NCBI RefSeq assembly: GCF_037975245.1
Contig: NC_092576.1
Location: 2,041,501 to 2,105,500, forward strand
Source: Apostichopus japonicus
Lineage: Eukaryota; Echinodermata; Holothuroidea; Aspidochirotida; Stichopodidae
Reading direction: 5' to 3'
Length of the DNA: 64,000 nt
Position numbers and translations under genes: made by a program
In this document: positions 24,363 to 35,215 of the stretch, one piece after another
How positions within the stretch are numbered: position 1 is the first letter of the stretch
How the letters are laid out: each line of letters begins with the position of its first letter
Notes under the pieces: model-generated
The model's input: only the letters and a program-made list of their open reading frames with translations
Told to the model about the DNA's origin: nothing
Databases searched by the model: none

Positions 24363-27310
24363 GTAAGTAAGTAAGTAAAACTTTATTGCTCCAAATAAGG
24401 AAATTATTGTCTCGCACATAAAAGTTCAAATCAGTACAAAAATAAATGAGCATAGGAAAATAAATCAGGATATATACAGATGGAGATTAAAGAATGAGAA
24501 TGAAAACAGTAAGACAAGGACAAGATAAAAGATTATTGCAACAGCCTAGCGACGTAAGTTGACATTGAAAAGTTTGATTGCACGGGGAGTGAACGAGTTA
24601 CGATAGCGATTAGTTCTCGTGTACGGCTGTCTCAGTCTGCCACTGCCTCTGTTAATAACATTGTCATTAAGATAACAATGAAGGGGGTGGCAACAGTCAT
24701 TCCAAACTGAATCTAGCTTTGTTTGAAGCAGTGACTGGTACACCGAGTCGACTGTATGCTGTCGACCTCCAATGACTCCCCCAGCTTTTCTAATTATGTG
24801 ATCGATACGGTCCTTCTCGACTTTAGTGACATTCCCACCCCAACATATAAGACAGTATCTCCAAACTCCGCAAATAATAGAATTATAAAACATTTGCATT
24901 ATATCGGTACGTACGTTGAATTTAGACAACTTTCTGAGACAATATAACCTGGTATTTAACTTCTTAACCAGGGCATCCACGTGACCATCCCATGTTAAGC
25001 TATTGTTGAGGTGAATACCCAGATACTTGTAGGAGTGGACCCTTTCAACTTCTTTACCCTTGATCATGACTGGAGGAGGTTCAACAGCATTACGGCGGAA
25101 GTCGATGATCATTTCCTTCGTTTTAGAAATATTCAATTGCAAGAAGTTACTGTCACAATAGTCAACGAATGACTGCAGCTGGCAGAGATATGCCCCATCA
25201 TCATTACCACGAATGAGTCCAGCCATGGCTGTGTCATCGGCAAACTTGATGATGGGACATACCTTCTCCTGGGATCTGCAGTCAGACGTGTACAAGGTGA
25301 AAAGAAACGGAGCTAGAACTGTGCCCTGCGGCGCTCCGGTGTTGGAGGTAATAATGTTAGATCGACAGGTGGGACCGAGTTTGACAAATTGGGTGCGATT
25401 TGTGAGATACTTGACAATCCAGTGAATAAACCCATGTGGGATGCCCATGTTGATAAGCTTTGTAGCAAGATTGTGAGGCTGAATAGTGTTGAATGCAGAT
25501 GAGAAGTCAAAGAACATCACGCGTGCAGAATTGCCATGGTGCTCTAAGTGTGAATACAGGCATTGAAGAAGTAGCAGTATGGCATCTTCACAACTACGGC
25601 TAGCCTTGTAAGCAAACTGTAAAGGATCTAAAAATGGAGCAACTAGAGGATTAAAACGATTTAAGAATAATCGCTCGCATACCTTCATTGGCACTGCAGT
25701 TAACGCTATAGGGCGAAGGTCGTTCATAAAAGAGATGGCAGAACATTTTGGCACTGGAATAATACTGGATTGCTTCCATAGATGAGGCACCTCCCCAGTT
25801 TTGAAGGACAAATTGTAAATTACAGTAAAAATGTGAGCCAGCTCTATTGCACAATGCTTCAAAACATTAGGTTGGACATTATCGGGTCCAGCAGCCTTAG
25901 ATGGGTTTAACCTGGAAAACTGCCGGCGAACGTCCCCCTAGGACACCACTACGTCACAAGTATAATTTGTCAATAGGGTTTGAAGCTTACTATGTTCATC
26001 TGTAAAAACTTTCTGGTCAAAACGGTTATAAAAGTGATTCAAATCATTGGCATAATCATGGCTCATTTCTGGTATGTGGCGAGAACTAGACTTATTACTG
26101 TAGCCACTCATAAGGCGAATACCCTCCCAGACACGTTTCATGTTATTGTCTGTGAACAGTTTCTCTATCTTGTCCCGGTAAGCGGCTTTTTCCTGGGCGA
26201 TCACTCTTTTAAGCTCCTTTTGTACCTCCCTCAGTGCGCCCGAGTCACCCCTCTTGAATAGGCCCTTCTTCTTGTTGATGATATTCTTCACCTTCTTTGT
26301 GATCCACGGTTTGTTATTTGGGAAAACTTTGACTTCCTTCTTAGGGATGGTATTGTCAACACAAAAAGATATGTAATCGCTTATTGTACGTGTCAGTTCA
26401 TCCAGGTCAGCGCTGGCCTCCACAAACATATCCCAGTCTGTACTGTCCAACTCAGCCCGCAGATGATCGACAGCGTCATTGTTCCATTGTTGTACATGGA
26501 TTACGCGGGGATTCTCCCTCTTCACGATGGGTCGATATCTGGGCATCAGATTAACCAGATTATGGTCTGCTCTACCGAGCTTGGGAAGTCGGACGGACAG
26601 ATAAGCGTCTTTAACATTTGTATAGAGCAAGTCCAGTTCGCGGGTGGCACACTTGACTTGTTGATAATAATGCACACTGCTTCGTCTGAGATTACAATGG
26701 TTAAAATCACCGTTGATTATAGTGAGAGCATCCGGCGCGGAGCTTTCAAATTTATCAATAATGTCAATGAGTTCCATTGCCGCTGATTTGGCAACATTGC
26801 GATGTGGAACATAGACAGTGTGAATAATAACGTGTGAAAACTCCCGTGGCAAGTAATAAGGGCGACATGTGACAGTTAAGATCTCGATATTGGGGGAACT
26901 TGAGTGACGTTTAATATGGGCATTATTCGGGTGGCACCACTTCTGATTCACGTATATGCACACCCCACCCCCTTTTCCTTTCCCGGATTGAGTTGTCCGA
27001 TCCCCTCTTAATAGTGTGAATCCATCTATCGAGGCATGGGAGTCAGTATGGTGTTCGGTGAGCCAGGTCTCGGTGAATGATAGTATACTTGCATTCCGAA
27101 ATTCCTGCAGAAATTTGCAGTTAGCGGAGATCTCATCAATTTTATTAGTTATTGATTGTACGTTACCAATTATGATAGATGGTAGGTAGGGTTTGTGCTT
27201 CAATCGCCTGTTCCTCTTCCTCACACCTCCTACCTTGCCCCGTTTCCGTTTTCGAATTTCCTTGGGAATGCTATTGTCAATGAACAGACGTTGTAACTCA
27301 CTATGTATAG
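24363..27310 (-). mobile_element. CR1/Rex1-like LINE, nearly complete ORF2
   Basis: A minus-strand non-LTR element with apurinic endonuclease then reverse transcriptase. Its 3' end has AATAAAG followed by a short (TTAC)n tail (24363-24377), as in CR1/L2-type elements. The 5' boundary is uncertain: by about 27310-27365 the sequence passes into other repeat sequence (reverse complement CAGGGCCGGATCC). No gag-like first ORF is present, so it is probably 5'-truncated. Confidence 0.85.
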
Positions 27311-27461
27311 GCTTTTTCATGAGAAAACCCCTCACCCTTCCAGAATCCTGGATCCGGCCCTGCATCAAACAGTGGTGACGGAACGGGAGGGGATTGGGGG
27401 CTAAAGGCATTATGATTTTTGTATCATCCCAACTCATCTGATATGTAATACCATATTTCAT
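24546..27461 (-). pseudogene. LINE endonuclease-reverse transcriptase, one in-frame stop
   Basis: The endonuclease part (27461-25938) contains GNVQSITNKIDE, SFTETWL, GKGGGVCIYVN, NGDFNH and GRADHNL, covering the catalytic Glu/Asp/His regions. A single TAG at 25938-25940 separates it from the reverse transcriptase, which continues in the same frame to 24546. That part contains FFDFSSAFNTI, TGAPQGTVLAPFLFTLYTSDC without its last residue, KFADDTAM (catalytic Asp pair), LNISKTKEM and YKYLGIHLN. Motif spacing fits the CR1/Rex1-Babar lineage. About 50 N-terminal codons before LQRLF probably belong to flanking repeat. With only one stop and no frameshift the copy is young, but not active as it stands unless the stop is read through. 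Confidence 0.85.
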
Positions 27462-27965
27462 AGATTGTTTTTTCTCATCAATTGGGAAATTGCAGACATG
27501 AGATCCATATTTTCAGGTTAGGTACATGCTGCTTAAAATACTCGGGAAGTGCCGTTTCCGGCCATCTGGGGGGTTTGTAAAGCCAAAAATTTTCTTGTAC
27601 GCTCCGCGCCAACCGATGATGGCGCTCCGCTTAGACAGTCTTACGTTCAGGCGCGGCTGGACCAGTCAGACCCCCCTGTCACAAATCCTGCATCCGCCCC
27701 TGATATGTCATTGAATATTCTACAAAACAACTTTTTTATGCCCACGAAACTGTCGAATATGATTTTCCACTGCTGGTAGAGATATAAAATATTGGGAATT
27801 CTGAAATTCCTGCAAACATGCGGCTGTGCCTGTTCACTACTCACTAATGTATCGCCTTAAAAAATGATGAGTGGAAATTATTTCTCCAAGACCGTATCGT
27901 ATCGTGGGTATCAAGTGCGTCTGATATACGAACGTACGTAGTACGTACGTACGTACGTCTATGAT
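27311..27965. mobile_element. Cluster of hAT-like fragments and an ACGT microsatellite
   Basis: Ends of the form GGATCCGGCCCTG (27350-27363) and GCATCCGCCCCTG (27690-27703) are typical hAT termini. The block at 27537-27640 is near-identical to 9497-9602 and includes the core repeat. At about 27928-27959 there is a self-complementary ACGT microsatellite. No matched target duplications were found. Confidence 0.5.
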
Positions 27966-27971
27966 GATATG

Positions 27972-28213
27972 CACTGTACTGTACTGATAAAAACATAGGT
28001 GATTTTCACTCCATGGGAGTGATCACTGTGCACATTCCGGTATAAGAGTGAATTTCCACTCCATTGGAGTAAATCTTAACTCCTAATAGAGTTATATTCA
28101 CTCATATTAGGAGTGAGGGTTAACTCCAATAGAGTTAAATTTCACTCTTAATTTGAAGTGCGTCCAGTGATCACTCCAATGGAATGAAATCCACTCATTT
28201 GCTTTTAGAGTGT
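27972..28213. mobile_element. MITE-like element of inverted ACTCC/GGAGT words
   Basis: The right end read inward is CACTCTAAAAGCAAATG, similar to the 6.5-kb element. Both halves contain CCATNGGAGTGATCACTG in opposite orientation, and the middle has ACTCCAATAGAGTT palindromes. The left boundary is approximate. Confidence 0.6.
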
Positions 28214-28600
28214 TGCTAGATATATGAAGAAGAAATTTACATACCAATACATGTTATCGGTCATCGATTGGCACAAAAACGCAGATTCTGATGACAGCTG
28301 CCTCAAGAAACCCAATAAATGTGGACCATTACCGAAACATCGATGGGTGTTAGTCTTCCATCCCCTTCCTCTAATGCTATTTACGTCCACATGTGGGCAT
28401 ATCCTGCAAACCTACCGGTAGCCCACAAGGGTTTGAGTTGGGAGAAAGGCCTTGACACCTTGAAACAACAAATGATGCCAACCTCCCTCAAGTTAATAGT
28501 CTGGCTGAGTTGGCAAGGCCAGCCAGCATGAAAGAGAAAAAACTTTTTTGCATTTCTGTCACCAAAGTTGCACATCTTTTTGGTTGCTATTTTGCCTCAC

Positions 28601-28772
28601 AGGTGCCATCTCCTGCGATCTGGGGCGTGCTGAAATCTCAAATTTTCTCTGTACGCTCAGCGCCAACCAAGGTGGCGCTCCGCTTAGATAGAAACCTCCT
28701 GCCCCCCCCCCCCCACAAGAAAGAACAGCCCCCCATGGCCCCCTCACTCAAAAAATCCTAGCTACGCCACTG
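28601..28772. mobile_element. hAT-like fragment
   Basis: The right end CTAGCTACGCCACTG is the reverse complement of a classic CAGTGGCGTAGCTAG terminus; the left end begins CAGGTGCCATCTCC. It contains a core repeat at 28651-28691 and a poly-C run. The flanking 8-mers do not match. Confidence 0.55.
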
Positions 28773-28884
28773 CAGATCACCACTGAACTGACTGTCATGA
28801 AATACTTCCCACAAGCTGCATACAAGTAAGAATCATTGCATTTACAAACAAAAGACCCACTGTGCCGGGTGTGATAGCGCGATC

Positions 28885-30108
28885 TCACAGCCCTGACCGT
28901 GCCAGGAGTTCTGAGTAGTGGTGACAATGCCATGGTACTCAGTAGCTGTGACAGTACCAACGTACTGGGTGACCGTGACAGTGCTAAGGTACTGGGTAAC
29001 TGTGACAGTGTCATTTGACTGAGAGTAGCTGTGCTCTTTTCAGGGAGTTGAGTATATGTGACAGTGCCAAAATACTGATTAGCTGTGGTAGTACCAGGGT
29101 AACGATTAGCTGTGGCAGTGTCGGAGTACTGGGTTGCTTTGAAGGTACCCAGGTCCTGAGTAGCTGTGAGTGTGCCAGGGTACTGACTATAGCTGTGACA
29201 GGGAAAGGGTACAGTGTAGCTCTTATCATGTCAGGGGATCTGAGTAGTTGTGACATTGCCAGGTTACTTAGTAGCTGTGACAGTACCAACATACTGAGTA
29301 GCTGTAGTAGTACCAGGGTAATGATAAGATGTGACAATGTAAAAGTACTGAGTAACTTTGGAAGTGCGAGGTACCGAGCAGCTCCGACAGTGTCAGGGCA
29401 CTGAGTAGTTGTGACAGCAGTAGGGTACTGACTAGCTGTGATAGTTCCAGGGTACCTACATCTGAGACAGTGCCAGGATACTGAGCATTTTTGACAGTGC
29501 CATGGCAACTGAAAAGCTGTGAAAGTACCAAGTTACTAAGTAGCTGTGACACTGCCAGAGTACTTAGTATACCGGACAGTCTCAGGGGCACTGGATATTT
29601 GTGACAGTGCTAGATTACTGAGTAGCTCTGATAGTGTCAAGGTACTTAGAAGCCGAGTCGGTGTCAGGGTACTGAATAGCTGTGACAGTAGCAAGATACT
29701 GAGAAACTCAAACAGTGTCAGGTTACTGAATAGCTGTGATTGTACCAATGTACTGGATAACTGTGACAGTACCAATGTACTGAATAGATGTGACCGTGCC
29801 AATTTATTGAATAGCAGTGACAGTACCAAGTTACTAAGTCCGTCAAACAGTGTCAGGTTACTGAATAGCTGTGATAGTACCAACGTACTGAGGAGCTGTG
29901 ACAGTACCAAGGTACTGAGTAACTCAGACAGTGTGAGGTTACTGAATAGCTGTGACAGAACCAACGAACTGAGTAGCTGTGATAGTAGCAAGATACTGAG
30001 TAGCTGCGACAGTGTCATGGTATTGTATAGCTGTGACAGTACAAATGTACGAAATATCTGTGACAGCGCCAAGGTACTGAGTAGCTATGACAGTGCCATG
30101 CTACTATT
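28885..30108. repeat. Minisatellite, 27-bp unit, about 45 copies
   Basis: The unit is TGAGTAGCTGTGACAGT followed by A/G-CCAAGGTAC with variants. Because 27 is a multiple of three and the unit lacks stops in several frames, long open frames appear on both strands (LSQLLSTLV-like on minus, SSCDSTKVL-like on plus). There is no start context, splice signal or compositional evidence that either is a protein. It sits in the presumed large intron 3' of the NACHT exon. Confidence 0.95.
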
Positions 30109-30829
30109 ATTATTAGAGAACGCTTTAATGTCCGATTACATAGTCTAAGGCTTGCGTATGCCATGACATCAATTCCTCATACTTTTGCTTCACCTGTTCT
30201 TACAGATACCTGATCTGTTTCCGTACACAAGCTGAATATGTTTACTGTTACTCTTCGTACTATTCCCAAATATGTTTTTAAACTTGACTTTGGATCGATG
30301 AATACTAGTTCTTATCATTAAATACCTCTGCTTATTAATAGTTATAAAGTCAATAAGCAAAATTGTAACTAATGCTCCATACAAGTACAATTCTACTTCT
30401 GTCTCATAACGGTTCCAAAATGAGGTACCGCTGAGGCTGATTAGCTGAGAACCATATCATTTATTTTGATTATGTTGACTGTAACATAGAATATGAACTT
30501 GCATTGATTTCGTGAGATATGCACTATTATGTATAAGAGAAACAATTTGGTTGAACGGTTTTGATAAAGTGGTATTTAATACTGACATGCTGCAGGGTGG
30601 ATTTCTCTCCTTTATCTTAGTGTAGTGTAAATGCAAATGTATACAAATATTGACCATTATTCATACTATGACTACAGTGGGACCTCTCTCACGGTAATAA
30701 CTACCAAATATAAATTTAATTAAATCCGATAGTCCTATTGCGCTTTAGAAAGTATCATAAAGGGGAAAATGTTTCTCGGTTAGCACTTCACAAAACAGTG
30801 GGTGACATCATCATATAATGTATACTTAC
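30109..30829 (-). other. Intron-like stretch after the NACHT exon
   Basis: A minus-strand frame at 30190-30390 has a hydrophobic run (YGALVTILLIDFI), but its only acceptor would need phase 1 while the NACHT exon leaves in phase 0. I do not call it an exon. Confidence 0.4.
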
Positions 30830-32385
30830 TTCATGACTTGATGCTATCTGCAGGAGCTGTATGGTCGACCTCTGCAGTAACTTGCTGTGCTCTTCACTGA
30901 TAGTGATGCGTTTAGAACAAAGCTCTTTGACAGTGTCAACGATGTCTTCAACATTTCCACTCTGTTCCAAGATGCAAAGGATTGCAAACTTGTCTCCGTC
31001 TTTCTTGCTTTTCAAATATTTGATGATTTTCTTGCCAGCGGTGGAATTCAACCCACAAGCAAATCGAAATACGTACTGGAGATCAAATGGATCCATCTTC
31101 CCAAGAATTGGTTCCAGGTCAGCTGAATCTTCCACCTTGCAGAGGATATCCACCACACGAAATGATGCGAACCATTCACAGAATAGTTTATGGTAAAACC
31201 TTACTTCAATCTTCATCTTATCGCTCTTACCACGTGTCTGTCCATCTGCAATATCATACATCTCCTCCTCTACTAGGATACCAACAAGAATGTACTGATC
31301 ATAAAAATCTTGACCGAGTCGCTGGAGGAATTCTACTTGGCTCCACGATATTTGTTGATTCTCTTTACTAAGCCCATCGAAAGCGATTTTATCAAGTTCA
31401 CTGTGATTATGTTCTAAGAACTTTGAGTATTCTTTAGCATTGAAATCTTTGGATTTGTTTCTCGTGTGACTGTGAAAGCAATTCATCGCGTGGCGAAGGA
31501 ATTCAGTAACAGATTTAAATTTCTGAAAACCCTCTATTTCATGAGTCATGTGAGAAAACATAGTAAACAAGAGAGGAATCTGGCAGAGGTCATCAAGAAT
31601 GACATTTTCCTTGAGACCTTTCTTAACTTTAGCAATAGCTACCTCATCATCTCCACAAACAGCCTTACGGATGTACTGATCACGCGCAGTCTCATCAAAA
31701 CCAGTAAGTTTAAATCGTTTCGTTTTGGCTCTGTCATACTCATTAGGTAGATACCTGGTTGTCAAGGTCACGTCAGATTCTTGGAACATCTTGTACTTGA
31801 TAATGCGTTCTACGTCATTTTCCTCTCCATTACCTGTTTTCAAGCCGTATACATTATTCTCGTTGGTGTCTCTGCCTGGGTATTCATCATAGCCATCTAA
31901 CTGGAATGCTACTAACTTGCAACTCTCTAGTATTTCCTTGATGTCTCTCTCCTTGACCCTGTATTCCTTTGGCACCAGATATCGCTTGATCGCTCTATAG
32001 ATTGACGGAACATTACCCAATTGTCTAAGTCTGAGTAAAATAAGAATTTCTACGTCAGCGAGAGGTGAACCTTGGACACCATTACACCAGTCATATGCTA
32101 ATAGCAGGGTAAGAGTAGACTTCCCATACCCAGGCTCTCCTTCGATGATACGTCTTTTACACCTCCTATGGGGATCATTGAATATGTTCTTGTAAGAATC
32201 TAACTGTTCCCATGGTGCATCTTTACCATTCGATGTAACAGTACCACTCAATGCAACCACACCACTCTCAACAAATATCGTATTCACACAATAAAGTCTG
32301 TCCTGTATATAGGGTAAAGGTTTTACGGAGTCATAATAAAGTTTATACTTCTCTTTAAGCCCATCGATTAGTATTTGTTTCTTAT
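30830..32385 (-). CDS. NACHT-domain exon of an NLR-type immune receptor
   Basis: A 1556-bp minus-strand exon, phase 1 to phase 0, with acceptor TTTTTCTCATAG and donor GTAAGTAT. Residues are numbered from its first codon, completed by a G from the previous exon. Walker A GEPGYGKST lies at 83-91, Walker B FQLDGYDE at 161-168, sensor TTR at 209-211 and FKLTGF at 225-230. A winged-helix motif FYHKLFCEWFAS, of the FxHxxFxEWFA type seen in NLRs, follows in the C-terminal half. This is a STAND NTPase that, by family knowledge, oligomerises on ligand sensing in the cytoplasm to trigger immune signalling. All key ATP-binding residues are present and there is no stop or frameshift. Sequence upstream of the acceptor reads as a hydrophobic stretch but is polypyrimidine intron. 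The last 40 residues match separate exons at 6212-6331 and 63039-63158. Confidence 0.9.
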
Positions 32386-33395
32386 CTATGAGAAAAATAA
32401 AACAAACAATAATTAATAAACGAAACAAACAGGCCAACACAGCCACCAACAATATAGATTCTTTGGTTATAAGTAAAGTAATGCAATCATTGATTGTTGA
32501 AGAACCGACTGTTCAGTTGATCTAACAACGCATCTTAGAGAGTTTCTTACTGTTGGTGTAAGTAATATGATAGAAATTCAAATCGGTGTCCTAATTGGAA
32601 AATCAATTATTAAATATAATACGCATATTAACGTGAGTATTTATGGAGTTGGTGTACACTTTTTATCATTTCCATTTCGTCATTTAGATTCATTAGAATC
32701 CATATTTCAAATTAATTCAATTTACATTTTGTTTCTTTATTTTTTTCTCAATGGTGTAAGGGTAGGTGGCTAATAACTATAGGAGTATGGTGTGAATCTG
32801 AGCTTTTACTTCCTAATCATAAAGGCCTCGATCGAATGGCTGTTTCATGGAACGTGTATATAAAATAAGTTTAAGATACACCTTAAGTTAAAGAAATTGA
32901 TTTGCAAACAAGAAATGTGGTAGATGGTTTAGACATATTAAAGCTTTGCGAACATGAAAATAGACCAGACGCATACGTCAAGCAAGGTTTTAGCAATTGA
33001 ATTACGTACAAAAAAAAAGTGATATGTGGTAATGCAGTTGTGAGACTATGTTTTAAATGACAAGTTTGGGCCATTTTACATTGCATCACAACTCAAGTTT
33101 TTATTCATTATGCAATCATGTGACAAAAATATACTGACGTTTGAAGTTGAAATCTCCACATTAAAGTGAACGGCATTCCTACCAAAACAATGTTTCTAAG
33201 TAAAGAACGCAGTGCAGATGGCGAAGAGATTAGTTGTTGATTGAAAAAGTAATCAGTAATCTGTCCTAATTTGCCCCTTCCTCTTCCTCCCCCTCCAGTC
33301 CCTCAATCAATCGAGTAAGACTAGTGTCACTATAGTCACCAAGAAATCGTAAGGCACTCGCATGTGATGCTGCAAAACTAAACAATATTGCCAAC
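32386..33395 (-). other. Intron of the NACHT gene
   Basis: AT-rich sequence between the two coding exons, with a clear polypyrimidine tract at its 3' end. No other feature is supported. Confidence 0.6.
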
Positions 33396-33669
33396 CTTCT
33401 ATTGTCAGTGGGTCTGAATACTTCTTTCTTGCAGGGGTAGTTTGTTTTTCAGATGCTTGGAGGTTTGTACTTGTTGAAGACAATGTCGCGGCGGTCTCAC
33501 GGTGTGGAATTCTCTCAAATTGTGAGGCAGATGCATCACTTCGTAATGATTGTCTTGGTGACAACGCATCCCCTAGTTCAAGTGTTAGTGAGTTCCGAAT
33601 AGCTCCTGGTGGTGTGTCTGTTTTAAGTCTTCTCTTCGAACTTTTCTTCTTTGAACTTCGATTTCCCAT
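33396..33669 (-). CDS. First coding exon of the NACHT gene, MGNRSSKKK start
   Basis: The ATG at 33669 has A at -3 and G at +4. The peptide begins MGNRSSKKKSSKRRLK and continues as a Ser/Thr/Pro-rich, low-complexity segment to TPARKKYSDPLTIE. A donor GAAG/GTTGGC gives phase 1 exit, which joins in frame with the NACHT exon. MGNxxS is a canonical N-myristoylation pattern, and the adjacent Lys/Arg cluster is the usual second membrane signal, so I infer anchoring at a membrane. No CARD, death or PYD domain is visible. An alternative is that more exons lie between this and the NACHT exon, or that this belongs to another transcript. An upstream in-frame Met 13 codons earlier (33708) exists, but lies in intron- or UTR-like sequence. 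Confidence 0.6.
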
Positions 33670-34019
33670 CTTTTTACCTTTCACAAGTAACGGAAGAAAC
33701 TCAGTCAAAGTCGATGTAACCTTATTGAAAACATACAGCTTATTGACATGTAACTAAGCTTAGACACTCTACATATGTTTATCAACTAAACCACGTATCA
33801 CATATCGAAGAACTCGACAAAAGGAGCTTAAAATGTTAAAAATAGCCTAAACTAGCTAAAAGCAAATCATATTGCACCGCAGAGCACGTTGGTAAGTCAT
33901 AATAATAATAAGGCAGGTATTTTTACGACGCCTAAGCGATTAGGAATTTGTGAGAAGCCTGCAGGGGCTTATTAATTACACCTTTCACGTCGGGTGGCTT
34001 CCAATTCAACATTTCATCT

Positions 34020-34202
34020 CAAATTTGGAATATTTTTTCTTTATTTTGGAAAGTCATTTCAGATGGTAAAACCGTACATTGCTCTTGCATGGAAAACCCA
34101 CCTTACTATGACCCGGACAGGGATCGAACCCCAAACTTCCGGATTGATAAGCCTCATTGCTTCAAATGCCACCGCCGTTATCCACTCGGCCAAAGCAGCG
34201 TT
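34020..34202 (-). repeat. tRNA-derived SINE
   Basis: On the minus strand the head has GCTTTGGCCGAGTGGATAA (A box) and GGGTTCGATCCCTG (B box). The variable-arm spacing resembles Ser/Leu tRNA. An unrelated body follows, ending in an A-rich tail (AAAATAAAGAAAAAA) near 34025. The CCA end and proper acceptor stem are absent, so it is a SINE or tRNA pseudogene. Confidence 0.75.
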
Positions 34203-34743
34203 AACATTCGTGATTCTATAGTTTATATTTCACAGTCTTCTATGTACAAATACATAGCTATAATAATACTACAAATAAACAGTATTTATACATTATTTCA
34301 AATACGGTTCATATTTACTTGTACATGAGCGGTATAACAATAACCTGAATCATCAGAGCACATTTAATCCTTCATAACTGTTTCATGAAAGTTCGTTTAC
34401 AATATCGTTTGTTTATAACAGTCACTTCTGTGGGATCAATGTTCAGCTATTAGCAAAGAATCGTACAAAAACATGTGTTTTAAAACTTTGTTACCGAATT
34501 GTGTACACAACAGAACCAATTATCGTTAAAATTTTGCCTTCCAAATATCCTGACTAACAATACAGTTTCAAAAACCAGGTATTTAGATTCCTAGGAATCC
34601 AATTAATAAATTAATATATGAGGCACCCTCCTTATCAAACAAATTTCCTATGTGGCTAAATGGTGCATGGCCTTGTGATCCAATGCAGTAGCAAACAATG
34701 TTTGCTCACTAGATTCAACAAGTGCACAAGATACTGACCTACC

Positions 34744-35000
34744 TGAGAAATAACTTAATGTAGTTACCATATAAATCAGAATCATGACAATAAACTACAT
34801 AATGGAGATAAGAGCATTTAAGCTCCACGAACTTAATCAAAATGGCGAACGGTATAATAACAGAAATGTAAACGTTCTGTTATCTAAAACTGGTTATTGA
34901 CTGAGCTCGAGCTCCGTATTTATATATTCGTCTAATTGCTTTTCATCAGATTTTATACTTCAAACTTTACTATTCAAACATTTAAACAGTTTGGTATTGA
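34744..35000 (-). promoter_or_regulatory. Possible 5' leader exon / promoter of the NACHT gene
   Basis: Read on the minus strand, this block ends in TTTCTCAG followed by a consensus donor GTAGGTCAG at 34742. It is homologous to 36856-37150, which ends in CCTCAG/GTAGGTCG. It lies 1 kb upstream of the first coding exon. I infer an untranslated first exon plus proximal promoter; no clear TATA position can be assigned. Confidence 0.35.
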
Positions 35001-35149
35001 AGATCAAAATCAACGTGAGGGAAACTTGTCTTAAAGCATCAAACAGAATTTATTGTCAGATTGTATATAACAAATTTTCTACCCTTCTCATACCTTACAT
35101 TATCGATTTATATATTTGTATATCATGTTTGTATGGATATTACTGTAAC

Positions 35150-35215
35150 GCGCCTTAGAGCAATTTTTGATTGGATACGGCGCTAGAGAAATTTTGTAAA
35201 ATAAAGAAATAAATA
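35150..35215 (+). repeat. LINE/SINE 3'-tail fragment
   Basis: CGCGCCTTAGAGCA, GGATACGGCGCTAGAG and an AATAAAGAAATAAATA tail form the GCGC...GCGCTA pattern common to 3' ends of CR1/L2-type elements and their SINEs. No upstream coding part is seen. Confidence 0.5.

Noticed and set aside
28885-30108. CRISPR-like array
   Set aside because: Tandem units are contiguous with no unique spacers, and the DNA is clearly animal.
29015-30148. Long open frames on both strands (up to 200 codons)
   Set aside because: They are produced by a 27-bp minisatellite; no start, splice or composition evidence.
30190-30390. Minus-strand frame with a hydrophobic segment after the NACHT exon
   Set aside because: The acceptor phase does not match the NACHT exon donor; no homologous copy seen.
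32386-32452. Hydrophobic start (FRLLIIVCFIFLI) that could be read as a signal or membrane segment of the NACHT protein
   Set aside because: It is the polypyrimidine tract of an intron ending in CTCATAG; the exon begins at 32385.
34020-34202. Functional serine or leucine tRNA gene
   Set aside because: A and B boxes are present but the acceptor stem does not pair and a SINE body with an A-rich tail follows.
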